A DNA stretch of 64,000 nucleotides from Actinoallomurus liliacearum (GCF_039542035.1 NZ_BAABHJ010000006.1:1-64000), one strand, 5' to 3'; shown: positions 20,616 to 29,511, counted from the first letter of the stretch. Notes: generated by a model from the letters alone, not told the origin. Made by a program: numbers and translations.

Positions 20616-22760
20616 GTGGGTCCGCGCTCGCACGTGCGGCTCGTCGTCCTGCACGTGCTCGTCATGTCGCTGCTGCTGTCGCTCGGCGGGCGGCTGTGGT
20701 ACCTGCAGGTCATGAACGGCGCGCACTACAAGAAGGTCGCCGCCGACAACCGGATCCGCGACATCGTGGTGCCCGCCGTCCGGGGCCAGATCCTCGACGA
20801 CGTCGGGCGGCCGCTCGTACGGAACCGGACCGCCCTGGTCGTCTCGGTCGACCGGACGGCGCTGATGCGCCAGCGCGACGGCGGCAAGGCGGTGCTGCAG
20901 CGCCTGGCGGCTCTGCTCGGCACCCCGTACGACCAGGTCGCCCTGAAGGTCCGGCTGTGCGGCCCGGGGATCAAGCGGCCCTGCTGGCCGGGCTCGCCGT
21001 ACCAGCCGATCCCCATCGACGACCGCGTCGACTCCCGCAAGGCCCTGCAGATCATGGAGCGCCAGGAGGACTTCCCCGGCGTGACCGCCCAGCTCGAACC
21101 GGTGCGCGACTACCCGCGCACCGAGGGGGCCACCGCCGCGCAGGCGCTCGGCTACCTCCAGCCGATCACCCAGGAGGAGCTGAACAGCCGCAAGGGCCTG
21201 AAGGTCACCGGGTTCAGCGGGGTCGACCTGATCGGCCGCGACGGGCTGGAGGCCATCTACGACAGCGACCTGCGCGGCGTCCCAGGCGACCGGCGGCTCC
21301 TCGTCGACAACCGCGGCCGCGTGACCGGGACGGCCTCCGAACAGCCGCCGGTCGGCGGCGGCACCCTCGTCACCAGCATCGACGCCAGGGTGCAGGGGAT
21401 CGTCGAGAAGGCGCTCGGCCAGGCCATGAAGGACGCCCGCCACCGCGGCACCCCGGCCGACTCGGCCGCGAGCGTGGTCATGGACGTCCGCACCGGGCGG
21501 ATCATCGCGCTCGCCAGCTTCCCGACCTACGACCCGTCCGTGTGGACCGGCGGCATCTCCCAGGACGAGTACGACGCGCTGCTCAGCAAGCAGCACGGCG
21601 AGCCGCTGATCTCCCGGGCGACGGACGGTCAGTTCGCCCCCGGATCGACGTTCAAGATCTCCTCGCTGCCGGCGGCCGTCAAGGACGGGTACTCCCTGCA
21701 CGGCATCTACCCCTGCCCGTCGTCGTACATGGTCGGGGCCCGGGCGTTCAGCAACTTCGAGGGCGAGTCGGGCGGCGACATCGACCTGCACCGGGCCCTG
21801 GTCATGTCCTGCGACACGATCTTCTACAAGTTCGCGTACGAGGAATGGCTGCGCGACGGCGGCATGCATCCGGTGAAGAGCCCCAAGGACCCGATGGAGA
21901 AGATGGCCAGGGCGTACGGCTTCGGCAAGCGCACCGGCATCGACCTGCCCGGGGAGGCGCCCGGCCGGATCCCGGACCGCGGCTGGAAGCTCTCCTACTG
22001 GAACGACACCAAGAAGACGGACTGCAAACGGGCCAAGACCGGCTACCCGGAGATCGCCAAGTCCGACCCGGCCCGCGCGGCGTACCTCAAGGCGATCTCC
22101 TCGGAGAACTGCGTCGACGGATACGTCTTCCGCGCCGGTGACGCCGCCAACTTCTCGGTCGGCCAGGGCGACGTGCTCGTCACTCCGCTGCAACTGGCCC
22201 GCGCGTACGCCGCGCTCGCCAACGGCGGCACGCTGTGGAGCCCGCGGGTCGGCAAGGCGGTCATCGCCCCGGACGGGTCGGTGGCCCGCCGCATCGACCC
22301 GGTGAAGACGGGCCACCTGCCCGTGCCGTCCAAGGTGCTCGCCTTCATCAGGAGCGCGCTCGCGGACGTGCCGAAGCAGGGCACGGCCGCCGGCGCCTTC
22401 GGCGGTTTCCCCTTCGACAGGCTGGCCGTCGCCGGCAAGACCGGCACCGCCGAGGTGTACGGCAAGAAGGACACGTCGTGGTTCGCGTCCTTCGCCCCGG
22501 CGAACAAGCCGCGCTACGTCGTCGTCGCCATGGTCACCCAGGCGGGCACCGGCGCCACCACGGCGGCGCCGGCGGTCCGCCAGATCTGGGAGGGCATGTA
22601 CGGCCTCACCGGCAAGCCCGCGGCGCTGCCCGACGGCAACGTCCCGGACCGGCTGCCGACCCTCGCGCCCGACGGCACGGTGAACGCCCCGCCCGGATTC
22701 GCCGTGACCTCGGCGGACAAGCAGCCCGCGACCGAGACACGCCGGCGAAGACCACGATGA
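20616..22760 (+). CDS. mrdA: penicillin-binding protein 2 (class B transpeptidase)
   Basis: A 714-aa protein. An N-terminal membrane anchor (residues about 6-30) is followed by a PBP dimerisation domain (RGQILDDVGRPLVRNRTALVV) and a transpeptidase domain with the three penicilloyl-serine motifs: SxxK with Ser344 in FAPGSTFKIS, SCD in VMSCDTIFY, and KTG with Lys608 in VAGKTGTAEVYG. It cross-links peptidoglycan outside the membrane with the RodA glycosyltransferase encoded next. GGAGGAGG precedes the GTG start. It is one of five tightly spaced genes from mreB to rodA. Confidence 0.95.
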   Translation: MGPRSHVRLVVLHVLVMSLLLSLGGRLWYLQVMNGAHYKKVAADNRIRDIVVPAVRGQILDDVGRPLVRNRTALVVSVDRTALMRQRDGGKAVLQRLAALLGTPYDQVALKVRLCGPGIKRPCWPGSPYQPIPIDDRVDSRKALQIMERQEDFPGVTAQLEPVRDYPRTEGATAAQALGYLQPITQEELNSRKGLKVTGFSGVDLIGRDGLEAIYDSDLRGVPGDRRLLVDNRGRVTGTASEQPPVGGGTLVTSIDARVQGIVEKALGQAMKDARHRGTPADSAASVVMDVRTGRIIALASFPTYDPSVWTGGISQDEYDALLSKQHGEPLISRATDGQFAPGSTFKISSLPAAVKDGYSLHGIYPCPSSYMVGARAFSNFEGESGGDIDLHRALVMSCDTIFYKFAYEEWLRDGGMHPVKSPKDPMEKMARAYGFGKRTGIDLPGEAPGRIPDRGWKLSYWNDTKKTDCKRAKTGYPEIAKSDPARAAYLKAISSENCVDGYVFRAGDAANFSVGQGDVLVTPLQLARAYAALANGGTLWSPRVGKAVIAPDGSVARRIDPVKTGHLPVPSKVLAFIRSALADVPKQGTAAGAFGGFPFDRLAVAGKTGTAEVYGKKDTSWFASFAPANKPRYVVVAMVTQAGTGATTAAPAVRQIWEGMYGLTGKPAALPDGNVPDRLPTLAPDGTVNAPPGFAVTSADKQPATETRRRRPR

Positions 22761-22772
22761 CCGGATGGCGAC

Positions 22773-23933
22773 ATGATCAGTGAGTACGGCGGAGCGCTCG
22801 GCCGGCGGCGCTCCCTGCCCGCCCGGCTGCTGGCCTCACCCGCGCGGCGACTCGACTGGGTCCTCCTCCTCGCCGTGCTCGCGCTGTCCGTCATCGGCGC
22901 GCTCCTCGTGTACTCCGCGACCCGCGCCGACGGCTCCGAGGCCTTCCTGAAGAAGCACCTCCTCAACCTGGCGATCGGGCTGGCCCTCGGCGGGGTGACG
23001 ACGGCCCTGGACTACCGGCTGCTGCGCGCGTACGCGCCGATCGTCTACGGCGCGGCCTGCCTCGGCCTGGCCGTCGTCCTCACGCCGGTCGGCGCCACCG
23101 TGAACGGCTCGCACTCGTGGATCGTGGTCGGCGGCGGGTTCCAGATCCAGCCGTCGGAGTTCGCCAAGGTCGGCATGGTCGTGCTGCTGGCGATGATCCT
23201 GGGCGAGCCGCGCGACGGAGAGATCGGGCCGGGCCGGCGCGACATCCTGCTCGCCCTGGCGCTGGCCGCGCTGCCCGCCGGGCTGGTGATGCTCCAGCCG
23301 GACCTCGGCACCACCCTGGTGTTCGCCACCGTGATCATCGGTGTGCTGGCGATGTCCGGCGCGCCGAAACGTTGGGTCGGCGGGCTGGTCGGGGCCGCGA
23401 TGTCACTCGCGCTGACGGTCTGGTCGCTGCATCTGCTCAAGCCCTACCAGGTCCACCGGTTCACCGCCTTCGCCGACCCGTCGGCCGACCCGCAGGGCGC
23501 CGGGTACAACGCCCAGCAGGCCCGCATCGCCGTCGGCTCCGGCGGCGTCTTCGGCAACGGCCTGTTCCACGGCGAGCAGACCAACGGCCACTTCGTCCCC
23601 GAGCAGCACACCGACTTCATCTTCACCGTCGCGGGGGAGGAGCTCGGGTTCGTCGGCGCGGCGCTGATCATCGCGCTGCTGGGCGTCGTGCTGTGGCGCG
23701 GACTGCGCATCGCCCGCGAGGCCGCCGACGTGTTCGGCGGGCTGGTGGCGACCGGCGTCGTGTGCTGGCTGGCGTTCCAGACGTTCGAGAACATCGGCAT
23801 GACCGTCGGCATCATGCCGATCACCGGCCTGCCCCTGCCCTTCGTGTCGTACGGCGGCTCGGCCTCCTTCGCCAACTTCGTCGCCCTAGGCCTCCTCCAG
23901 ACCGTCCACCTCCGCCACAACCCGTACGACTGA
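22773..23933 (+). CDS. rodA: rod shape-determining protein RodA (SEDS glycosyltransferase)
   Basis: A 386-aa protein with about ten membrane helices. SEDS hallmarks are present: SLPARLLASPARRLDWVLLL at the start, NGSHSWIVVGGGFQIQPSEF, LQPDLGTTLV (including the essential Asp), EQHTDFIFTVAGEELGFVG and MPITGLPLPFVSYGGSAS. It polymerises lipid II with PBP2. It is the last gene of the mre cluster, with a 12-nt gap from mrdA. Confidence 0.95.
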   Translation: MISEYGGALGRRRSLPARLLASPARRLDWVLLLAVLALSVIGALLVYSATRADGSEAFLKKHLLNLAIGLALGGVTTALDYRLLRAYAPIVYGAACLGLAVVLTPVGATVNGSHSWIVVGGGFQIQPSEFAKVGMVVLLAMILGEPRDGEIGPGRRDILLALALAALPAGLVMLQPDLGTTLVFATVIIGVLAMSGAPKRWVGGLVGAAMSLALTVWSLHLLKPYQVHRFTAFADPSADPQGAGYNAQQARIAVGSGGVFGNGLFHGEQTNGHFVPEQHTDFIFTVAGEELGFVGAALIIALLGVVLWRGLRIAREAADVFGGLVATGVVCWLAFQTFENIGMTVGIMPITGLPLPFVSYGGSASFANFVALGLLQTVHLRHNPYD

Positions 23934-24015
23934 GCGGCGGGCGGGCGGTCTGTCGGAGGGGCTCGCGCCGGTAGGGTGGGGGGAATCCCATATTCGTTTT
24001 CGGAGGCGTTCCGTC

Positions 24016-25938
24016 ATGGCCGTCGAGTCGCTGTTCACCCGGTTGGAGCCGCTGCTCCCCAAGGTGCAAAAGCCGATTCAGTACGTCGGCGGGGAGCTGA
24101 ACTCCTCCGTCAAGGACTGGGACTCCTGCGACGTGCGCTGGGCGCTGATGTACCCGGACGCGTACGAGGTGGGCCAGCCCAACCAGGGCGTGCAGATTCT
24201 TTACGAGGTGCTGAACGAGCGCGATGGGGTGCTGGCCGAGCGCACCTACAGCGTGTGGCCGGATCTCGAGGCGCTGATGCGCGAGCACGGCGTCCCGCAG
24301 TTCACCGTGGACGCGCACCGGCCGGTCGGCGCGTTCGACGTGCTCGGAGTGAGCTTCTCCACGGAGCTCGGGTACACCAACATGCTCACCGCCCTGGACC
24401 TGGCCGGCATCCCGCTGCGCGCGACGGAGCGGTCCGACGAGCACCCGATCGTGATGGCCGGCGGGCACGCGGCGTTCAACCCGGAGCCGATCGCCGACTT
24501 CCTCGACGCCGCCGTGCTGGGCGACGGCGAGGAGATCGTCCTGGCGGTCACCGAGGTGATCCGCGAGTGGAAGGCCGAGGGGCGGCCCGGCGGCCGGGAC
24601 GAGCTGCTGATGCGGCTGGCGAAGTCCGGCGGCGTCTACGTCCCGAAGTTCTACGACGTCGGCTACCTGCCGGACGGCCGGATCCAGCGCGTCGCGCCCA
24701 ACCGTCCTGGCGTGCCGTGGCGGGTCGCCAAGCACACGGTCATGGACCTCGACCAGTGGCCGTACCCGAAGAAGCCCCTCGTTCCGCTGGCCGAGACCGT
24801 GCACGAGCGGTACAGCGTCGAGATCTTCCGTGGCTGCACGCGCGGCTGCCGGTTCTGCCAGGCGGGCATGATCACCCGTCCGGTGCGCGAGCGGTCCATC
24901 ACGACGATCGGCGCGATGGTCGACACCGGGCTGAAGGAGTCCGGCTTCCAGGAGGTCGGCCTGCTGAGCCTGTCCAGCGCCGACCACTCCGAGATCGCCG
25001 ACATCGCCAAGGGCCTCGGCGACCGGTACGAGGGCACCAACACGTCGCTGTCGCTGCCGTCGACCCGCGTCGACGCCTTCAACATCACCCTCGCCAACGA
25101 GTTCTCCCGCAACGGGCGCCGGTCCGGGCTGACGTTCGCCCCGGAGGGCGGGTCGGAGCGGATGCGCAAGGTCATCAACAAGATGGTCAGCGAGGACGAC
25201 CTGATCCGCACCGTCACGACGGCGTACGAGAACGGCTGGCGGCAGGTCAAGCTCTACTTCATGTGCGGGCTGCCCACCGAGGAGGACGAGGACGTCCTCG
25301 CGATCGCCGACATGGCCAAGCGCGTCATCCAGGCGGGCCGGAAGGCCACCGGCCGCCGCGACATCCGCTGCACCGTCTCCATCGGCGGGTTCGTGCCCAA
25401 GCCGCACACGCCGTTCCAGTGGGCGGCCCAGTGCGACCACGAGACCGTCGACCGGCGCCTGCGGGCGCTGAAGGACGCGCTGCGGCGCGACAAGGAGTAC
25501 GGCCGCGCCATCGGCCTGCGCTACCACGACGGCCAGCCGTCGATCATCGAGGGGCTGCTGTCCCGCGGTGACCGCCGCGTCGGAAAGATCATCCAGGCGG
25601 TCTGGGAGGACGGCGGCCGGTTCGACGGGTGGAGTGAGCACTTCTCGTACGAGCGCTGGATGGCCTGCGCGGACAAGGCGCTCGCCGACGACGCGGTCGA
25701 CCTCGACTGGTACACCGTCCGGGAGCGCGACGAGGTCGAGGTGCTGCCCTGGGACCACCTCGACGCCGGTCTCGACCGCGAGTGGCTGTGGCAGGACTGG
25801 CAGGACGCGCTCGACGAGACCGAGGTCGAGGACTGCCGCTGGACGCCGTGCTACGACTGCGGCGTCTGCCCGACCATGGACACCGAGATCCAGATCGGCC
25901 CGACCGGCAAGAAGCTCCTTCCCCTGACGGTCGTCTGA
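24016..25938 (+). CDS. TIGR03960 family B12-binding-type radical SAM protein
   Basis: A 640-aa protein. An N-terminal cobalamin-binding-like Rossmann segment (residues about 35-190, with PVGAFDVLGVSFSTELGYTN) precedes a radical SAM core with the 4Fe-4S motif Cys274-x3-Cys278-x2-Cys281 (GCTRGCRFCQAG). A C-terminal region contains more cysteines (DCRWTPCYDCGVC). This is the TIGR03960 family, nearly always paired with a TIGR03936/DUF2344 protein (28693-29511 here) upstream of rne. In this genome the pair is separated by about 2.7 kb. The substrate of the pair is not established; tRNA or rRNA modification is often suggested. The ATG is supported by GGAGG. Confidence 0.9.
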   Translation: MAVESLFTRLEPLLPKVQKPIQYVGGELNSSVKDWDSCDVRWALMYPDAYEVGQPNQGVQILYEVLNERDGVLAERTYSVWPDLEALMREHGVPQFTVDAHRPVGAFDVLGVSFSTELGYTNMLTALDLAGIPLRATERSDEHPIVMAGGHAAFNPEPIADFLDAAVLGDGEEIVLAVTEVIREWKAEGRPGGRDELLMRLAKSGGVYVPKFYDVGYLPDGRIQRVAPNRPGVPWRVAKHTVMDLDQWPYPKKPLVPLAETVHERYSVEIFRGCTRGCRFCQAGMITRPVRERSITTIGAMVDTGLKESGFQEVGLLSLSSADHSEIADIAKGLGDRYEGTNTSLSLPSTRVDAFNITLANEFSRNGRRSGLTFAPEGGSERMRKVINKMVSEDDLIRTVTTAYENGWRQVKLYFMCGLPTEEDEDVLAIADMAKRVIQAGRKATGRRDIRCTVSIGGFVPKPHTPFQWAAQCDHETVDRRLRALKDALRRDKEYGRAIGLRYHDGQPSIIEGLLSRGDRRVGKIIQAVWEDGGRFDGWSEHFSYERWMACADKALADDAVDLDWYTVRERDEVEVLPWDHLDAGLDREWLWQDWQDALDETEVEDCRWTPCYDCGVCPTMDTEIQIGPTGKKLLPLTVV

Positions 25939-25963
25939 GACCGCGAGCGCGTCCGGGCGTCGT

Positions 25964-26362
25964 TCAGGATTCGGCGGCCCGGGGTCTGGTGGTCTGCTCG
26001 ATCCGGCGGATGCGCCCGTCGGGCGCCAGCCTGCCGAACAAGAAGATCTCCGCCTCGAAGGTCTTTCCCCGGCGCAGTGCCGTCCGCAGGGTGTACCGGG
26101 CGGCGATCCGGTCGCCGGAGACGAGGGCGTCGTGAACGTCGACCTCGAGCGACGGCGTCTCGGCCCCGCCGACGTTCCTGCGCGCCGGGCGCGCGTGGTC
26201 GATCATCCGCTGCCGGTCGAGCACCGAATCCTCGGTGACGTACTCGAACTCGGGCACGAAGTAACGGTCGAGGATCTCACCGGGGTCCCGGTCGGACAGG
26301 CCCAGGTCGGTGATGTAGTCGGTCAAAAACTCGATGACGTCGCCGTCGGTGGTGAAGCCCAT
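25964..26362 (-). CDS. SnoaL/NTF2-like domain protein
   Basis: A 132-aa protein with the cone-fold pattern: helix-rich start (DVIEFLTDYITDLG), YFVPEFEYVTEDSVLDRQRMIDHA, then beta strands (LEVDVHDALVSGDRIAARYTLRTALRRGKTFEAEIFLFGRL). This matches SnoaL-like polyketide cyclase/nuclear transport factor 2 families. No catalytic assignment is possible. The ATG at 26362 follows GAGGGGATGTC, a clear Shine-Dalgarno sequence. It is convergent with the radical SAM gene, whose stop is 26 nt away. Confidence 0.75.
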   Translation of the reverse strand: MGFTTDGDVIEFLTDYITDLGLSDRDPGEILDRYFVPEFEYVTEDSVLDRQRMIDHARPARRNVGGAETPSLEVDVHDALVSGDRIAARYTLRTALRRGKTFEAEIFLFGRLAPDGRIRRIEQTTRPRAAES

Positions 26363-26477
26363 GACATCCCCTCGCGTAGGAGTACATCGTACGCTTACGG
26401 ACGTCACCCTACTCCTGGTCGTCGCGGAGGCGCGGGCGCCTGTCGGGTCCAGACGGCGACTCGAGTGCGCCACGACC

Positions 26478-26515
26478 AAAAAAGATCCGGCGGGCCCGAG
26501 AGGGCCCGCCGGATC
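26478..26515 (-). terminator. intrinsic terminator (minus strand) after the 66-aa gene
   Basis: 14-bp perfect stem GATCCGGCGGGCCC with a GAGA loop and its complement (26484-26515). AAAAAA on its left gives a U6 run for a leftward transcript. It terminates the small gene at 26567-26767. Confidence 0.9.
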
Positions 26516-26566
26516 GCGCGGGGTCGGCGTCCGCCGTGGCCGGCGGAACGCGCTCGATGGTCACCG

Positions 26567-26767
26567 TCATCCCACCGACGGCTCCAGGCGGGGGTCGACG
26601 CGGTCGGCCGTGCGGCGGAGCAGCCCGGCGAGGGCGGTGCGGACGACCGGCGTGCGGGGCTCGTCGGGCACGTAGGGGATCTTGGGGGCGTCGGGCAGCG
26701 CCGAGCGCGCCTCGGCGCGCATCGTGTCGTGCGCCGCGATGAACGTGACGACCTGCAGCGGAGTCAT
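26567..26767 (-). CDS. small hypothetical protein (66 aa)
   Basis: The 66-aa product starts MTPLQVVTFIAAHDTMRAEA and ends in a basic amphipathic segment (VVRTALAGLLRRTADRVDP). It is unrecognised. It is supported as a real gene by a strong Shine-Dalgarno sequence (GAAGGAGACAGC before the ATG), an intrinsic terminator 50 nt after the stop, and a shared promoter region with the divergent LacI-type regulator, which makes it a likely regulatory target. Confidence 0.62.
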   Translation of the reverse strand: MTPLQVVTFIAAHDTMRAEARSALPDAPKIPYVPDEPRTPVVRTALAGLLRRTADRVDPRLEPSVG

Positions 26768-26787
26768 GCTGTCTCCTTCCGAGACAT

Positions 26788-26848
26788 CTTTATCGATTCA
26801 GTTACCTCCTCAAGAGTACGTCGTGTCCTCTTCTTAATCAATTCAGAA
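26788..26848. promoter_or_regulatory. candidate LacI-family operator pair
   Basis: Two related 16-mers in direct orientation, CTTTATCGATTCAGTT (26788-26803) and CTTAATCAATTCAGAA (26833-26848), 45 bp apart in the divergent region. The core TWATCRATT is itself close to palindromic, as LacI-family operators are. The two copies flank where both promoters must lie. Confidence 0.5.
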
Positions 26849-26863
26849 CTAAGGTGACGTCTC

Positions 26864-27922
26864 GTGCAACGCGTCACACTGCAGACGATCGCCGATCGGG
26901 TCGGCGTCTCACGTACGACCGTGTCCAACGCCTTCTCCCGGCCCGACCAGCTCAACGAGGAGCTGCGCCGGCGGATCCTCGAGGTGGCGGGAGAGCTCGG
27001 CTACCCCGGCCCGCACCCGGCGGCCCGTACGCTCCGGCGGGGCCGGGCCGGCGTGATCGGCGTGATCTTCACCGAGGAGCTGTCGTACGCCTTCGCCGAC
27101 TCCTACGCGGTCGGCTTCCTGCGCGGCCTGGCCGCGGTGGCCGAGCAGTCCGGCACCGGCCTTCACCTCATCGGCTGGCCGTCCCCGGACGTCGCCGAGG
27201 AGGTGATCGCGGACGCCGTGGTGGACGGCTTCTGCCTGTTCTCCCCCGAGGGGCACCCGCTCGTCGAGACGGTGCTGCGCCGCCGCCTGCCCGTCGTCAC
27301 CGTCGACTATCCGTACGTCGAGGGCGTGCCGTTCGTGGGGATCGAGGACCGGGCCGCCGCGCGCGCCGCCGCCGAGCACGTCCTCGGGCTCGGGCACCGG
27401 CGCGTCGCCGTGCTGGGCGTGCAGCCCGCTCCGGGCAGGACCGACCGCGACTGGCTGGACCTGGACCGTCCGGGGGACCTGCGGTTCGGGGCGGGGCGTG
27501 CCCGGCTCGCCGGCTACCACGACGCCTGCGTGGGGGCGGGGCTGGAGTGGAAGGACGTCGTCCTCGACCGGACGGCGAACGACCGGGAGCTCGCCCGGCA
27601 GGCCGCCTTCCGGATCCTCGACCGGAGCCCCCGGCCGACCGCGATCCTGGCGCCGACGGACGAGGTGGCGTTCGCGGTCCTGGACGTCGCGGCGCATTTG
27701 GGGATCGAGGTTCCCGGGGAGCTGTCGGTCGTCGGCTTCGACGACGTGCCCGCCGCCGCCCCGGCCGGGCTGACCACCGTACGCCAGCCGATCACCGAGA
27801 AGGGCACCACGGCGGGGCGGCTGCTCCTCGAACCCGCCCGTGAGCCCGCCCCCTGCGTGCTCATGCCGACCGAGCTCGTCGTCCGCCGTACGACCGCGCC
27901 ACCGACCGACGCCGGCGTGTGA
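26864..27922 (+). CDS. LacI family transcriptional regulator
   Basis: A 352-aa protein. The N-terminal LacI helix-turn-helix is VTLQTIADRVGVSRTTVSNAFSRPDQLNEELRRRIL (residues about 4-40). The periplasmic-binding-protein-like effector domain has VIGVIFTEELSYAFAD, LGLGHRRVAVLG, PTAILAPTDEVAFAVLDVAAH and VPGELSVVGFDDVPAAA. Full length. The GTG start is close to the operator-like repeats. The effector is unknown; the divergent 66-aa gene is the visible neighbour, and no sugar transporter or glycosidase is adjacent. Confidence 0.92.
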   Translation: MQRVTLQTIADRVGVSRTTVSNAFSRPDQLNEELRRRILEVAGELGYPGPHPAARTLRRGRAGVIGVIFTEELSYAFADSYAVGFLRGLAAVAEQSGTGLHLIGWPSPDVAEEVIADAVVDGFCLFSPEGHPLVETVLRRRLPVVTVDYPYVEGVPFVGIEDRAAARAAAEHVLGLGHRRVAVLGVQPAPGRTDRDWLDLDRPGDLRFGAGRARLAGYHDACVGAGLEWKDVVLDRTANDRELARQAAFRILDRSPRPTAILAPTDEVAFAVLDVAAHLGIEVPGELSVVGFDDVPAAAPAGLTTVRQPITEKGTTAGRLLLEPAREPAPCVLMPTELVVRRTTAPPTDAGV

Positions 27923-27971
27923 CGGAACGAAAAGCATGTAACGGAACGAACGGCGTGTGACAGAACGAAAC
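27915..27971. repeat. 19-bp tandem repeat x3
   Basis: Three consecutive 19-mers related to GCGTGTGACGGAACGAAAA (27915, 27934, 27953), with a partial fourth (GAGAACGAACG at 27972). The first copy contains the lacI-family stop codon. The array lies directly upstream of the repetitive membrane protein gene. Confidence 0.85.
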
Positions 27972-27985
27972 GAGAACGAACGCTC

Positions 27986-28624
27986 GTGCGTCGTACAGAC
28001 GTGAACGAAGCGCCAGGCTGCATCACCGTCCCCATCATGATCATCGTGGTGCCGATCCGGCTGCTCTGGGAGCTGGTCGCCCTGATCGGGAGGCTCGTCG
28101 GCAGGTACGTCCTCCGGCCGATCGGCTGGCTCGTGTACCAGGTCGTGATCCGGCCCGTCGCGTGGCTGTTCCGCGTGCTGGTCATTCTCCCGTTGCGCTG
28201 GGTGGCCGAGACGATCCTGGTGCCGCTCGGCCGGTTGGTGTACCGCTACCTCCTGCGGCCGGTCGGACGGGCCCTGGTCTGGTGTCTGGCGATGCTCCTC
28301 GTGCCCTTCGCGTACGCGGCGCACTGGATCGGCCGCGGCCTCGCCGCGCTGTGGCGCGCCGTCTGGCCGCTGTTGGCCGCCTTGGGGCGCGCCATCGCGT
28401 ACTTCTGGCGCCTCGCCGGGATCGTGCTCTTCCACCTCCTCGTACGGCCCGTACGGTGGATCTGGCGGACGTTCGTGCTGCCGATCCTCCGCGTCGTCGC
28501 CTGGGTATGGCGCGTCACCGTGCTGACAGCTGCCAGATGGGTGCGCGTCAACGTCCTGAAACCCGCCGGAGCGGCCGTTCGTTCGGTCTTCCGGGCGCTG
28601 GGGCTGGATACGCGGCGCCCGTGA
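27986..28624 (+). CDS. repetitive Trp/Arg/Pro-rich membrane protein
   Basis: A 212-aa protein, almost entirely built of 11-14-residue units of the form hydrophobic-(I/L)xP(I/V/L)-x-W/R-hydrophobic (VLRPIGWLVYQ, VVIRPVAWLFR, VLVILPLRWVAE, TILVPLGRLVYR, YLLRPVGRALVW, LLVRPVRWIWR, FVLPILRVVAWVWR, NVLKPAGAAVRS). The hydrophobic content suggests membrane association, but Arg and Pro at each turn are unlike ordinary helices; an amphipathic solenoid or membrane-surface protein is possible. No known family is recalled beyond similar uncharacterised actinobacterial proteins. The GTG start at 27986 is chosen; GTG 28001 is an in-frame alternative. Confidence 0.65.
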   Translation: MRRTDVNEAPGCITVPIMIIVVPIRLLWELVALIGRLVGRYVLRPIGWLVYQVVIRPVAWLFRVLVILPLRWVAETILVPLGRLVYRYLLRPVGRALVWCLAMLLVPFAYAAHWIGRGLAALWRAVWPLLAALGRAIAYFWRLAGIVLFHLLVRPVRWIWRTFVLPILRVVAWVWRVTVLTAARWVRVNVLKPAGAAVRSVFRALGLDTRRP

Positions 28625-28692
28625 CCCCGTACTCTTAGAGGACAGAGACTTTTGGATTGGCACGAGTAGGAAGGACCGAAACCCTGGCACCC

Positions 28693-29511
28693 ATGCCGGA
28701 GGGCCCGGCGCCGGCCCCCGTGACCCAACGCCTGCGCGTGCGGTACGCCAAGCGCGGCAGGATGCGGTTCACCAGCCACCGTGACATCTCCCGGGCCGTG
28801 GAACGCGCCGTACGGCGCGCCGGGATCCCGGTGGCCTTCAGCGCTGGATTCTCTCCGCACCCGAAGATCTCCTACACGGGTGCGGCGGCAACCGGGGTGG
28901 CCAGTGAGGCGGAGTATCTCGAGATCGGGCTCACCACCCATCGCGATCCAGACCAGGTGCGTACCGCCCTCGACGCAGTTCTGCCCGACGGACTCGACGT
29001 CGTCGAGGTCGTCGAGGCGGGAGCCGGGGCTCTGGCGGACCGCCTGGAGGCATCGCGGTGGCTCGTGCGCCTGGACGGCGTCGCCCCCGACGTCGCCGAC
29101 GCGGCCGTCCATGCGTTCATGGCGGCCGGTGAGATCGAGGTCGAGCGCCTCACGAAGAAGGGACGCCGGCGTTTCGACGCTCGCGCCGCGGTAATCGCGT
29201 GCGAGGTCGACCGGCGCGCCACCCAGGACACGGATGTCGACTGTGCCATACTTCGAATGGTTGTTCGGCACACGACGCCCGCTGTTCGACCGGACGACGT
29301 CCTCACCGGCCTTCGTCAGGTGGCCGACCTCGCGCCGCCGTCACCGCCCATGGTGACGCGGCTGGCGCAGGGACCACTCGACGATTCCACCGGTGAGCTC
29401 ACCGACCCGCTGGCCTCCGACCGGCAGACCGCACCGGCAGGCGATGACGCCGCCGCGAGCGCGGACGCCGTACGAGCCACGGCGCCGGACGCCGTCGGCG
29501 CCCAGTCGTAA
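28693..29511 (+). CDS. TIGR03936 family radical SAM-associated protein (DUF2344)
   Basis: About 272 aa. The DUF2344 pattern is QRLRVRYAKRGRMRFTSHRDISRAVERAVRRAGIPVAFSAGFSPHPKISY, close to the N-terminus, followed by SEAEYLEIGL. The C-terminal 50 residues are acidic/Ala-rich low complexity. It is the obligate-looking partner of TIGR03960 radical SAM proteins (24016-25938) and lies upstream of rne, as in other actinobacteria. The ATG at 28693 is chosen; upstream TTG 28657 is less likely. Biochemical role unknown. Confidence 0.88.
   Translation: MPEGPAPAPVTQRLRVRYAKRGRMRFTSHRDISRAVERAVRRAGIPVAFSAGFSPHPKISYTGAAATGVASEAEYLEIGLTTHRDPDQVRTALDAVLPDGLDVVEVVEAGAGALADRLEASRWLVRLDGVAPDVADAAVHAFMAAGEIEVERLTKKGRRRFDARAAVIACEVDRRATQDTDVDCAILRMVVRHTTPAVRPDDVLTGLRQVADLAPPSPPMVTRLAQGPLDDSTGELTDPLASDRQTAPAGDDAAASADAVRATAPDAVGAQS

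Noticed and set aside
20058..22316. 752-codon minus-strand frame across mreD-mrdA
   Set aside because: Shadow frame; the plus-strand genes are unambiguous by motif.
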